Origin: G963676655 sp963676655
GTDB lineage: Bacteria; Verrucomicrobiota; Lentisphaeria; Victivallales; Victivallaceae
DNA: 64,000 bases
Direction: 5' to 3'
Assembly: GCA_963676655.2 (NCBI GenBank)
Contig: CAXXKX010000003.1
Span: 1,860,001 to 1,924,000, forward strand
Below, piece by piece: positions 52,947-61,693 of the stretch. The position numbers and the translations under genes were made by a program. A model generated the notes under the pieces. It saw only the letters and a list, made by a program, of their open reading frames with translations. It did no database searches and was not told where the DNA came from. The stretch's first letter is position 1. The number at the start of each line of letters is the position of its first letter.

Positions 52947-53795
52947 TTACTTCTGAGCAGCCGCTCGACGACGTGCTCGTGCTTGATCATGTTTATCTAT
53001 TTTGGCGGCTTTTGCCTCTACCGCTTTGATGAAAGCCGGATCATTCACTATATTTATCGTGCAATTCTGCCGGTAAGTCTTTTTCAGCCGGATCATTTCC
53101 TCCTGACTCAAGAGTTTTGATGCCGCAAAGGTAAGTTGCCCGAGGTCTTTAATGTGCCAGCGCCGCCTTGGTGGTGACTTGAAAATTACTCTTTGGAGGT
53201 CAATCATATAAGCAGCATAGTCTTCAGATGGACGAATAAAGAAATGTACCATATACAAATCCTGATGTGTCATTCCGTCATTGTGCATTGCTGCTGTCAA
53301 TGCTGCGATATTATCTATAGCTTTTAGTCTTGTTTCCTGACAGATGCTTTCATCGTTAAAGAAATCGGATGCTCTGACACAGCCGGTCAAACCCAGTGTC
53401 AATAGGCAATTTGATCCGTCTTGCAGGTAGCCGGCTGCGATGGGTAACATTGTATTCAGTCCAGTCTCATGAAAACGGACTAAAGCTTGCCATTCATTTA
53501 ACGCATTAAAATTCCAGCGTTTTAGTTGCAACAGGCATTTGATTTTTTCTTTGAATGGAATTGCTGTACAGCGCTTAATGTAACATTCAATTGGATGGCC
53601 ACTTTTATCAGTCAGGAACACTCTTTCAGTTCCTCGTTGCTTAACTGCTTTTTTTACAGTTTCTCCCTGCTGATTATAAATTTTTTCAATCGTATCCAGA
53701 TTATTTATTTCAAGCAGCTCTGAAAAAGCGGCATTAATGATGATATTTCCGGATTCAATAATTTCTATAGCGCCTTCTTCCACTGATTTTTCCAA
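52947..53795 (-). CDS. LPS core/Kdo kinase-like protein (RfaP/InaA family)
   Basis: 282 residues. A protein-kinase-like fold with the family's catalytic HxD in GMTHQDLYMVHFFI near 176-189 and the metal-binding DLQ in AYMIDLQRVIF near 197-207, plus the RRRWHIKDLGQL block. WaaP/KdkA relatives phosphorylate heptose or Kdo of lipid A core. First in an operon with a glycosyltransferase, so envelope polysaccharide modification is likely. The C-terminus is basic (RARRRAAAQK). Confidence 0.82.
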   Translation of the reverse strand: MEKSVEEGAIEIIESGNIIINAAFSELLEINNLDTIEKIYNQQGETVKKAVKQRGTERVFLTDKSGHPIECYIKRCTAIPFKEKIKCLLQLKRWNFNALNEWQALVRFHETGLNTMLPIAAGYLQDGSNCLLTLGLTGCVRASDFFNDESICQETRLKAIDNIAALTAAMHNDGMTHQDLYMVHFFIRPSEDYAAYMIDLQRVIFKSPPRRRWHIKDLGQLTFAASKLLSQEEMIRLKKTYRQNCTINIVNDPAFIKAVEAKAAKIDKHDQARARRRAAAQK

Positions 53796-53930
53796 AATGA
53801 TTCATTTATGAAAACGACCGCCAAAATATAACATCATTAAGGCTAATTACAATTAAATAGAGGGGGAATATTTTTTTAATACATAGGGGCTTGAATTTCC
53901 GGGTTTGTAAATGTATATTGTACGCTGAGA

Positions 53931-53960
53931 TTGACCGTTATAAGACGGTAATCGTGATAA
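53931..53960 (+). promoter_or_regulatory. Ferredoxin promoter
   Basis: TTGACC (53931-53936) and TGATAA (53955-53960), 18 bases apart. An inverted repeat ACCGT-N6-ACGGT overlaps the spacer at 53934-53949 and could be an operator. Confidence 0.5.
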
Positions 53961-53990
53961 ATTATTTTAACCCTAGCAAGGAGAGAAAAA

Positions 53991-54164
53991 ATGCCTGCTG
54001 TTGTTAATGCTGAAGAGTGCACTGGTTGCGAAGCTTGTGTCGGTACATGCCCGACTGAAGCTATTTCCATGGAAGACGGCGCTGCTGTTGTAAGCGCTGA
54101 TGATTGTGTTGATTGTGGTGCCTGCGTTGGCGAATGCCCCGTAGAAGCCATTACCATGGAATAA
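53991..54164 (+). CDS. 2[4Fe-4S] ferredoxin
   Basis: 57 residues, soluble electron carrier. Two CxxCxxCxxxCP clusters are visible: CTGCEACVGTCP and CVDCGACVGECP, each followed by EAI. Acidic overall with ten Asp/Glu. Strong AAGGAG ribosome site six bases before the ATG. Clostridial-type ferredoxins serve pyruvate:ferredoxin oxidoreductase, hydrogenases and similar anaerobic enzymes, so the host probably lives without oxygen at least at times. Followed by its own terminator. Confidence 0.96.
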   Translation: MPAVVNAEECTGCEACVGTCPTEAISMEDGAAVVSADDCVDCGACVGECPVEAITME

Positions 54165-54177
54165 ATTCCAAGTGTAA

Positions 54178-54214
54178 GACCGGAGTTTTATATAAAAATT
54201 CCGGTTTTTTTTAG
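54178..54214 (+). terminator. Ferredoxin terminator
   Basis: CCGGAGTTTTATATAAAAATTCCGG-type stem-loop (near 54180-54204) followed by T8, starting 16 bases after the stop. Confidence 0.85.
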
Positions 54215-54219
54215 AATTA

Positions 54220-54244
54220 ATTTTAATACCAGGTAATTTTTATT
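54220..54244 (+). repeat. Dispersed repeat, copy C
   Basis: ATTTTAATACCAGGTAATTT and onward; differs from copy A by one base in the first 23. Lies 53 bases before the RAYT start. The centre TACC-A-GGTA is a small palindrome. Confidence 0.7.
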
Positions 54245-54296
54245 TAATAATTTCAAAACCGGCTCTATTGTAAGTCGCAACCCCAAGGAGGCTATT

Positions 54297-55268
54297 ATGA
54301 AACGAATGAAAGTTGCGGATCAGGGATGCTATTATCACCTGATGAACCGGGTCTCCGGCTACAAAGGCGATTGGCCTTTTAACGATGTCGATAAGGAATA
54401 CGGCTTCACATTACTGCAAAATCTCACGAATTATTTTCTAATCGAGGTTATTTCAGCGGCGTGGATGGGCAATCACTTTCACTTAGTGGTCTACGCTCCA
54501 GGCAAAAATGAACTGCCGTCTGAGGCTGAAATCGCGGCCCGTCACAACGCTTATTACAAGTCGATGGAAGGCGATTTAACCTATGCGATAAAGAAGTTGC
54601 CTTATATAGAGCCCAAACACAAAAAAATTTGTCGCGAAGTCGGCGAAAAAATGATCGACATCAGCTACTTTATGCGAGCCTACCAACAGCGTTTTTCCGT
54701 GGTTTTCAACCGAACCTACGACCACATCGGTCGACTCTGGGCCGATCGCTTCAAAAGCGTCATCCTTGAGGGAGCCGATGCCCTCGAAGCGTGTCTGCAA
54801 TACGTCGAACTCAACCCGGTTAGAGCCAAGTTGACCGAAACCCCCGCCGATTACCGATTCACGACCTGGGGACGCTACTGCGGCAGCGGCAAACATGCAT
54901 ACCACGCCAACTTCATCAAACACTACAAAAAATTGATTGATTATACCGATACCTCTAACTGGAGCGATGCGGATTATTATACGGAATTCAAGTGTTCCCT
55001 GACCCGAATAATAGCCGCTGAACGCGGCGCGAACGCGGCTGAAATCGCAGAGGAAGAACAAGCCGCGCGCCGCAAAGAATCGATGCCGGTAAAATTTCTG
55101 AGGCGCACCCGTCACTTTACCGACGGCGCTATTCTGGGCTCAAAACTCTTCATTCGTGAAACCGCCCGCAAATTCGATGATCCCGACCGGGTGGAAAATA
55201 AACAACTCAGTCGCGGCCTTGACCCGAAAGGCACCGCAATTTATTGTTTCAGAAAGTTATTGATATAA
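54297..55268 (+). CDS. RAYT-type (IS200-like) HUH transposase
   Basis: 323 residues with ribosome site AAGGAGG. HUH motif in WMGNHFHLVVYAPG near residue 63-76; the catalytic-Tyr region YVELNPVRAKL near 180; QRFSVVFNRTYDHIGRLWADRFKS between. This is the REP-associated tyrosine transposase family, which processes short palindromic repeats (REPs) and is usually single-copy and vertically kept. The C-terminal extension (about 230-323) is basic. No terminal repeats of a classical IS are seen, which fits RAYTs; the nearby dispersed repeat copy is a candidate substrate. Confidence 0.88.
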   Translation: MKRMKVADQGCYYHLMNRVSGYKGDWPFNDVDKEYGFTLLQNLTNYFLIEVISAAWMGNHFHLVVYAPGKNELPSEAEIAARHNAYYKSMEGDLTYAIKKLPYIEPKHKKICREVGEKMIDISYFMRAYQQRFSVVFNRTYDHIGRLWADRFKSVILEGADALEACLQYVELNPVRAKLTETPADYRFTTWGRYCGSGKHAYHANFIKHYKKLIDYTDTSNWSDADYYTEFKCSLTRIIAAERGANAAEIAEEEQAARRKESMPVKFLRRTRHFTDGAILGSKLFIRETARKFDDPDRVENKQLSRGLDPKGTAIYCFRKLLI

Positions 55269-55293
55269 AAATATTCTCGATAAAGATCAACTA

Positions 55294-57003
55294 TTACTTT
55301 ACCATTCCGGAATCAAGCTTTCTGGCTTGTTCAAGCAGATGACGAAAATCCTCAGCTTTGTATTTATATTTACCATTGAGATATTTGACGACCTCAACGC
55401 AATCTGTCATGCCTAATACACGCATCATTTCAACATGTCCGTCAAGGAAGAGAACCGGGACTCTGGTTCGCTTTGACTTAGGAATTGCAATTATCAGCGG
55501 TAAATCAGGAGACATTGCTTCACCAAGACCTCCGATATAATAGTACTTGCAACCAGACTTATCTTTGAGGATGCTTGCCTGTATATAATTTTTCTTAACC
55601 AGAAGGTTGAGACTATCAGTTCCCGATGTAACCGGAAACTTGTCGCTGTTATCCATGGCGTACATTTTGAGGGCCAAACCGAGTTGCTTCAAGCTATTGA
55701 CAGTTTGGGCGGACTTGGCTTTTTCTCTCGCTTTGTTTAAGGCCGGAGCCAGGAGTCCGGCACTAATTGCGACTGGCACAACCGCTGCTTTGAGCAAAAT
55801 ATCGGCAGTGGGGTCAATATTACAATTGAAGACAGACAGCAAGCCTTGATCATACAACTGCTCGACCTTGAATACTTCCACTGGGTTATTAAATTTTTGA
55901 ACTTCAGCCAATATGCTTTGAACCGGATCGTTTTTTGAAAAAGCGTTCTGAATTTGAATTACAAATTTTGTAAAATTTTTGCTGGCATAAGAAAAGGCCA
56001 GACCACGGTCGGTTGGGAGGCCAACTGATAATTTTTTAAATGCAGGAGTATCAATCAATCTTGCTTTCGCTCCATCCGCCAAAATATCAACCAGTTCAGG
56101 GTTGCTGGCAATAAATAGATAACCGCCTTTATCAGCAACGGTCGGCTTGATAAAATCCGGCAGGAAAGGCAGGGTGTAGATAATTCTGTCCTGAGGAGCT
56201 GGAGCCCCGTTTTTTTGCGGCATTGGGGGAATGCGGGATTTAATAAGTTTGAAAATCTTATTGTCTTTTACTCCAAGCATCAATGCAAACTGGAATTTAC
56301 TTATTTTCAGCGGTTGTCCCTTAATATTAATTTCATGTATTTTGTCCATATCAACCGTAAGCACCATGCCGATTTCTCCGGTTGTTGACTGCAACAGTTT
56401 GTTCAAATCAATGCCGCGACGAAGAAGATCGTCTTCGAGTGAGTCAAAAACATCTTTATTTTCAATGTTGCTGGCGGCTAATTCTTGTTTCAACCAGGAC
56501 CACAGGACATCAAGACGGATTTGAGAGTTATATGCCATAACAGTGTTTGCGGGTAATTTTTTCAAAAGAGAAAAATCCCGGTTGCTGCCGGCTATTTTCC
56601 AGATGGTCCCCTGGCGAATCGGGGCATAAATTACCCCGCGGCCGCGATATAAATCATTGTTTATGGCGATTGAGCTGAAGCCGCAACCTTTGATCTCGGT
56701 TAAGCCGGAGTTGACAGTAAAACTTTTGACCAGGCTGAATATTGCGTCAACCTCTTTCTGATGAGTTTGTCCTTTCATTTTGGTATCGACAAGCTTTCGA
56801 GCAGAATCAAAGGTTTCACCGATCATTTTATAGGCGTTGACAGGGGTAAAATAAAGATATGAGGTTCCGCCCGGATCAAGCTTTGAAGTTACGGCCTTAA
56901 AATATGTTGCGTCCTTATTTTTGGGTTGAGCGATGCTGAGATCGCCGGCATTGGCATAAGCCGTCAGAAACGCGAAGACAAAAAGAGTTCTGGTTAATTT
57001 CAT
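55294..57003 (-). CDS. Secreted protein with C-terminal pseudopilin-like module
   Basis: 569 residues, unknown family. N-terminal signal peptide ending ANA (about residue 19). Residues 20-400 are mixed alpha/beta with no family I can name. About 405-460 contains a hydrophobic segment and GLLAPALNKAREKAKSAQTVNSLKQLGLALKMY, the region usually found at the start of pseudopilins but here in the middle, and VLFLDGHVEMM near 525 resembles their C-terminal DG motif. So an ordinary secreted domain appears joined to a pilin-like one. Follows a receiver-domain gene by 23 bases. Confidence 0.65.
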   Translation of the reverse strand: MKLTRTLFVFAFLTAYANAGDLSIAQPKNKDATYFKAVTSKLDPGGTSYLYFTPVNAYKMIGETFDSARKLVDTKMKGQTHQKEVDAIFSLVKSFTVNSGLTEIKGCGFSSIAINNDLYRGRGVIYAPIRQGTIWKIAGSNRDFSLLKKLPANTVMAYNSQIRLDVLWSWLKQELAASNIENKDVFDSLEDDLLRRGIDLNKLLQSTTGEIGMVLTVDMDKIHEINIKGQPLKISKFQFALMLGVKDNKIFKLIKSRIPPMPQKNGAPAPQDRIIYTLPFLPDFIKPTVADKGGYLFIASNPELVDILADGAKARLIDTPAFKKLSVGLPTDRGLAFSYASKNFTKFVIQIQNAFSKNDPVQSILAEVQKFNNPVEVFKVEQLYDQGLLSVFNCNIDPTADILLKAAVVPVAISAGLLAPALNKAREKAKSAQTVNSLKQLGLALKMYAMDNSDKFPVTSGTDSLNLLVKKNYIQASILKDKSGCKYYYIGGLGEAMSPDLPLIIAIPKSKRTRVPVLFLDGHVEMMRVLGMTDCVEVVKYLNGKYKYKAEDFRHLLEQARKLDSGMVK

Positions 57004-57026
57004 GGTATAATCCTTATTTTTTGCGG

Positions 57027-57419
57027 TTAATCGAGGATGCGCCTTATAGCAATTGCCATATCCTGGATTTTGTGCGGCTTTGCCAGAAAACCGGCTGCGC
57101 CCTGATTTATTAAATCCTGAACTTCCTCTTCTGAAACAAAGCCGCTGGAGAGAAGTACTTTTGCGTCAGGATCAAGTTGCCTTATCTTGAAAAACGTCTG
57201 GTGTCCTCCCTGTTTCGGCATAATCATATCAAGCAGGACCAAATCAATTTCATTCGGGTTATTTTCATAAATTTCCACGGCGTCAAGGCCGTTTTCAGCC
57301 AGTAAGACGGAGTATCCCAATTCCTGTAAAGCTTCGATCAAAAAATCCCAAATGGTTTCATGATCGTCAACAATCAAAATTGTTTCGTTTCCCCCCGGCA
57401 ACTTTACTTTTTCACTCAT
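57027..57419 (-). CDS. Single-domain response regulator (receiver)
   Basis: 130 residues, receiver domain only. Acidic pocket in ILIVDDHETIW, phosphorylation Asp in LVLLDMIMPKQGGHQ, Lys in FLAKPHK. No output domain, so it probably acts by protein contact, or is a split part of a larger kinase. Downstream of the TMTC-like gene by 128 bases and close to the pseudopilin-like gene. Confidence 0.92.
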   Translation of the reverse strand: MSEKVKLPGGNETILIVDDHETIWDFLIEALQELGYSVLLAENGLDAVEIYENNPNEIDLVLLDMIMPKQGGHQTFFKIRQLDPDAKVLLSSGFVSEEEVQDLINQGAAGFLAKPHKIQDMAIAIRRILD

Positions 57420-57547
57420 TTTTCACCCCCGTAATTCAGGTTTATGCAATACTATCACGCATACGCAGTATTATTTACGAGACTAAAGTACGTTATGAAA
57501 ATCTCTTTTTCAAGCAAGTATTGAGAAATAACCGCAAAAAACCGCTG

Positions 57548-59326
57548 CTATCGGGACGGCATATTCTTTTTCTTAAGAAGGTCTTTTGCCCTTTGCAGAT
57601 TATAATTGATTCTGGTATCTCCGGGCTTCAGTCTGGCGGCTTCGCTCCAGGCGGTTACCGCTCCTTTCAGATCCCGGCTCAAGTAGGCCTGAAGGCCTTT
57701 GGCAAAGTAAATGTCCGCAGGGGAAAGCCATTTAATTGCCTGATAATGGCGCAGACAGTTGATTGCCGCTTTAGGGTTTCGTTGCTGCAAGTAGCAGTCG
57801 GTAAGGACTAACCAGTAGCGCGGCAGGAGAATTTTCGGGGTGTAAATCCGGATTTTTTTATTAGGGGATGCAGTCATAACATGTTCAAGGAACAGAAATG
57901 ATTTTTTGTATTCTGATTTTAACGCATAGCCGATTCCCATAAGCATGGCTCCGGTGTTTGCGCTGGTTTGCGAATCGACTAGATAGAAGTCTTTTTTCCT
58001 GCTGATTTGAATTAAGCCGTAACCAGCCTGTTGCATCAAATTGGCATCGTTCGTATTCAACGCGACTTCGCCCAGGGCGACAAAAACTTTCGGATTCGGA
58101 TGTTCTGTTCTCAAGGCCCGCAAAAACAATGTCTTTGATCCGCGCCAGTCAAAGATATATTCCATTGATACGGCAAAATAGCCGATTCCGACAAGAATAG
58201 TAAGCACCATGAAGGCTTTAGGAGTTATTTTGCGGCATTGTTCCGGTAATAAAAATTTGATGAACAACGCAACGATCAGAATAATGATCGGACTTAAAAG
58301 ATAGTTGTAGCGGTCAGAGTAGTCAGTATTATTGAAGCGAAACAATCCGGCAACCGGCAAAAACAGACATGCCCAACATATTAACAGCGGAACGACGTCG
58401 AACAGCCATTGTTTGCCTTTGATTTTTCGGGTGGTTTGAAATAATGCTCCGGCTATGACCATAATTCCAATTGCGATAACAATCCAGGTTTTGGCGTCAA
58501 GGTAGACTCTAGGGTAAATCGGGTTTAGTTCAAACGGGGCAATGGCGGTTATCAAATACCAGAAAAAATTGAAGAACGGAACCAGCGGCATACGAGGCCA
58601 GGAATCCCATTTTGGAACGAAGCCGCCTTTAGCGCTTAAATAGCTGAAAACCGGGTAAAAAATAACTGCCAGTAGAAAGTAGGGCCAGAGAACACGGAGA
58701 TATTTTTTCAGCTTGAGATCCTGCCTCTGGTAGAGAACGTAGGCAAGCATGATGCCGGGAAGCAGAATTGAAGACGGCTTGGCTCCCATCGCCAGCAAGG
58801 TACAGATGATTGCACCAAATGATATTTTTTTTCGGTCATAACCGCGCATGAATAACAGTAATGCGGCGAAACTGAATACTCCGGCCAGGACGTCTTTGCG
58901 TTCGGTTATCCAGACAACGGATTCGATTCGCTGCGGATGAACAGCCCAGAGAACCGCGGCCAGGCAGGCCCAGCGATTTTCAAACTTAAGTTGCCGAAAG
59001 ATACCGTACAACAGGGCGGAGGCAATGCCGTGCAGCAGCATATTGTGCAAGTGATATCCCGTATGATCAAGCCCGAACAGCAGCCGGTCAAGCATTAAGG
59101 ACCACATCGTCAACGGCGTATACAACGTCTGCATATCATGAGTGAGCCAGTAAATGACATTGCTCCATGATGGAAGCAAATGTTCATTATTCAGGACGAA
59201 ATTGCCGTCATCCCATTCAGGATAGAACGGGTAAGCGGCACCGGAAATAAAAACCAGAAACCCGATTATGCCAGGAATCAGGGGCCACAGCCATTTTTTA
59301 TTGATTTTTATTCTGTTATTCTCCAT
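57548..59326 (-). CDS. TMTC-like multi-TM protein with C-terminal TPRs
   Basis: 592 residues from the ATG at 59326, four bases after the hydrolase stop; an earlier in-frame start lies inside the hydrolase gene and is unlikely. About 10-12 TM helices with the conserved lumenal motif AVHPQRIESVVWITERKDVLAG near residue 130, shared with TMTC/DUF1736 glycosyltransferases, and WPLIPGIIGFLVF near the start. The C-terminal 200 residues hold TPR-like helices (KGAVTAWSEAARLKPGDTRINYNLQRA). Suggests protein O-mannosylation or similar glycan transfer at the membrane; activity inferred. Confidence 0.82.
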   Translation of the reverse strand: MENNRIKINKKWLWPLIPGIIGFLVFISGAAYPFYPEWDDGNFVLNNEHLLPSWSNVIYWLTHDMQTLYTPLTMWSLMLDRLLFGLDHTGYHLHNMLLHGIASALLYGIFRQLKFENRWACLAAVLWAVHPQRIESVVWITERKDVLAGVFSFAALLLFMRGYDRKKISFGAIICTLLAMGAKPSSILLPGIMLAYVLYQRQDLKLKKYLRVLWPYFLLAVIFYPVFSYLSAKGGFVPKWDSWPRMPLVPFFNFFWYLITAIAPFELNPIYPRVYLDAKTWIVIAIGIMVIAGALFQTTRKIKGKQWLFDVVPLLICWACLFLPVAGLFRFNNTDYSDRYNYLLSPIIILIVALFIKFLLPEQCRKITPKAFMVLTILVGIGYFAVSMEYIFDWRGSKTLFLRALRTEHPNPKVFVALGEVALNTNDANLMQQAGYGLIQISRKKDFYLVDSQTSANTGAMLMGIGYALKSEYKKSFLFLEHVMTASPNKKIRIYTPKILLPRYWLVLTDCYLQQRNPKAAINCLRHYQAIKWLSPADIYFAKGLQAYLSRDLKGAVTAWSEAARLKPGDTRINYNLQRAKDLLKKKNMPSR

Positions 59327-59330
59327 TGGC

Positions 59331-60371
59331 TTACAGATATTTTGAGAAGAAGTTAAGAGATTTGTTAGCTCCCCACGAATGCTCGCCGGGGAATTTGTCG
59401 AGTTCAAGTTTATTCCTTGCTCCGGCTGCTTCGAAAATCTTTTCAAGCTGTTTGAAGCACTCCATTGAACTGTCCGCTTTAAAACATTGATCATAGATCC
59501 CAATATCAATCAGCAATGGATCAGGGGCAATCAACCCCTGCAAATCCGGCAGATCGACCAGTTTATACAAACCCGGAGCGACTTGCATGCCGCAGTAATT
59601 GAGGTCGCGAATTCCAAAATGGGCCCACAGGTCGCTATAGCAGATAATTTCCGCCGCTTTGATGCGGGAATCACACAATTTCATCCAGGTCGACATCGTG
59701 CCGCCGCCGGAGAGTCCCATCACGCCAATTCGGTTTGCGTCAACTTCCTCGAGGGAGCAGGCAAAATCGATTGCGGCGGAACCATGGGCCACATTGATTG
59801 CCAGCGAGGTTGATCCTAACATGGTGGCGTGCAGATAATAAAGATTGCACCAGTCCCGGCTGCCTTGCATGGTTTTGGGATTGGGTTTGCAGGAATCGTT
59901 TCTTTCGCCGAATCCGATCCAGTCAATGGCAAACGTGACAAACCCGTTTTTGGCCATTTCATGACCGTAATTGTAATTATATTTTTTTATCTGGTCTCTC
60001 ATTTCCGGTGATGAATCATTACCCATAACCGGTTCTTTGCCATATGGTCCGTGTCCGTGACAACATAAGATGGCCGGCAAATTCTGCGCTTTCTGCGGAT
60101 AGTTTATCAACAGGATTGCGGAAATATGCGGTCCGACATCGATCAGCCAGCGTTCTTTGCGCAAACCGTCATGCTCCCAATCGGCCAGCAGTTGCGGGTT
60201 CAACGGAACTTTTTCCGGGAAGTCGCCCAGACAACTGATTACTTTCGGGTAAGCTTGTTTTTTCCATTCGGCAAAATCAGTAATACCGCAAGTTTTAAAA
60301 CTGTATTCAGGGTTGCGGGATTCAGCCCATTTTGCGAACATTTGCTGAGGACTTAAATTTCTGAACGACAT
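59331..60371 (-). CDS. Alpha/beta hydrolase (acetylesterase-like)
   Basis: 346 residues. Oxyanion region ILCCHGHGPYGKEPV, nucleophile elbow GLSGGG near residue 230, and GEHSW near the C-terminus for the catalytic His. Family resembles Abhydrolase_7/acetyl xylan esterase-type enzymes from polysaccharide-degrading bacteria. Four bases before the TMTC-like gene, so a two-gene unit. May deacetylate glycans; inference. Confidence 0.85.
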   Translation of the reverse strand: MSFRNLSPQQMFAKWAESRNPEYSFKTCGITDFAEWKKQAYPKVISCLGDFPEKVPLNPQLLADWEHDGLRKERWLIDVGPHISAILLINYPQKAQNLPAILCCHGHGPYGKEPVMGNDSSPEMRDQIKKYNYNYGHEMAKNGFVTFAIDWIGFGERNDSCKPNPKTMQGSRDWCNLYYLHATMLGSTSLAINVAHGSAAIDFACSLEEVDANRIGVMGLSGGGTMSTWMKLCDSRIKAAEIICYSDLWAHFGIRDLNYCGMQVAPGLYKLVDLPDLQGLIAPDPLLIDIGIYDQCFKADSSMECFKQLEKIFEAAGARNKLELDKFPGEHSWGANKSLNFFSKYL

Positions 60372-60421
60372 TTTTTTACTCCTTCAGGCGCAGTTATTTG
60401 ATATAAAATATGAATTGTAAC

Positions 60422-61693
60422 TTAGTTGCCGTTTTCTTCTGGAAGTATTATTTTCAGGGTCAGAATTTTTCGTTTATCAGCCTTGAGTACAGTTATTACT
60501 GTAGAGTCTTCAAGAGTTAATTCTTCCCCCCCCTCAGGGATGCGACCGAATTCGCCGCAGACATAACCGCCGATAGTATCGACGTCTTCATCTTCCGGGA
60601 GGTTCAGTTCATATTCTTCGTTAAGGTCGCTAATCAGGTATCTGGCGTCAACCGCAAGGACATTTTCGCCGATTTCAACCAGTCCGGTTTCGGCTTCTTC
60701 CTCAGAATCATATTCATCCCGGATTTCACCGACAATTTCTTCAAGAATGTCTTCCAGAGTAACGATCCCGGAAGTTCCGCCGTACTCATCGATAATAATC
60801 GCGGCATGAATACTGCCCTCTTTGAATTCTTCAAGTAAATCACCGACATTTTTTGTTTCCGGCACAAACGTTGGTTTATGGGCCAGGTCGGAGAGGGTGC
60901 CATAGACTTTATCATCATCCAGAAAATCTTTGGCGTAAATAATGCCTTTGATCTCATCAATTGAATTGTCGTAAATCGGTATTCGGCTGTGTCCGCTTTG
61001 GATAATTTCTTTTTTGGCTTCTTTTACACTGGTATCCGAACTCAATGCCGTCATATCGACGCGCGGAGTCATAATTTCCCTGACCAGGGTATCGTTCAGG
61101 TCAAAAATGCCGCGAATCATTCGTTTTTCATCTTCTTCAAGAGAACCTTTTTCCCCCTCGTCGTCGTCCTGGTCAACCAGTGACATAATTTCATCTTCCG
61201 CCGTTGCGCTGTCGGAGCCGGAGTCGCTGTCTGCCAGTTCTCTTACCCCGAGTTCAATCAAATGCAGTAATGCCAGCAGCGGCAAAAATAAAGTATTGGC
61301 GAGCAGTTTCACAAGAGGCATTGCAAGCCGCAGGAGCATTATATCAAACTTGTCCCGGCAGAATTCAGCCGCAATAATTGAGATTACAGTAATCACAAAA
61401 ACCACTCCAAGTTCAATCAGCAAACCCATATTGAGAGTGATATCCGGATAAAAATGCAAGATCACCCCGTAGGCGGATAACGCCATGAGTGCAACAAGTA
61501 AAAAGATCAGAATCTTGAAAACGACATAGTAATCTTCTTTATAATCCTTCCAGGACTCAAGTCGCTCCGCAAGGAGGCGATCATCCATTTCAATCCTGCG
61601 GATTCTGCCGCCGCTCAGCCTGTTAAGGGCGTCTGACGCGATTACCAACCATAAAAAGACAACCGAAGTAATGAAAAAAATCTCTATACTCAT
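60422..61693 (-). CDS. CorC/HlyC-family CBS-domain protein
   Basis: 423 residues. N-terminal TM region of about three or four helices, an acidic linker (DSDSGSDSATAEDE, DQDDDEGEKGSLEED), then two CBS domains (about 215-330: VREIMTPRVDMTALSS, then HAAIIIDEYGGTSGIVTLEDILEEIVGEI) and the CorC_HlyC transporter-associated domain (about 345-420, DVDTIGGYVCGEFGRIPEGGEEL). These are gluconate/Mg2+ or Co2+ efflux regulators of uncertain mechanism. ATGA overlap with ybeY. Confidence 0.9.
   Translation of the reverse strand: MSIEIFFITSVVFLWLVIASDALNRLSGGRIRRIEMDDRLLAERLESWKDYKEDYYVVFKILIFLLVALMALSAYGVILHFYPDITLNMGLLIELGVVFVITVISIIAAEFCRDKFDIMLLRLAMPLVKLLANTLFLPLLALLHLIELGVRELADSDSGSDSATAEDEIMSLVDQDDDEGEKGSLEEDEKRMIRGIFDLNDTLVREIMTPRVDMTALSSDTSVKEAKKEIIQSGHSRIPIYDNSIDEIKGIIYAKDFLDDDKVYGTLSDLAHKPTFVPETKNVGDLLEEFKEGSIHAAIIIDEYGGTSGIVTLEDILEEIVGEIRDEYDSEEEAETGLVEIGENVLAVDARYLISDLNEEYELNLPEDEDVDTIGGYVCGEFGRIPEGGEELTLEDSTVITVLKADKRKILTLKIILPEENGN

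Noticed and set aside
53876..54157. Minus-strand frame across the ferredoxin
   Set aside because: Antisense to a clear 2[4Fe-4S] ferredoxin; Ser/Thr/Gln repeats only mirror the Cys-rich sequence.
54576..55115. 179-codon minus-strand frame inside the RAYT gene
   Set aside because: Antisense to conserved HUH transposase motifs.
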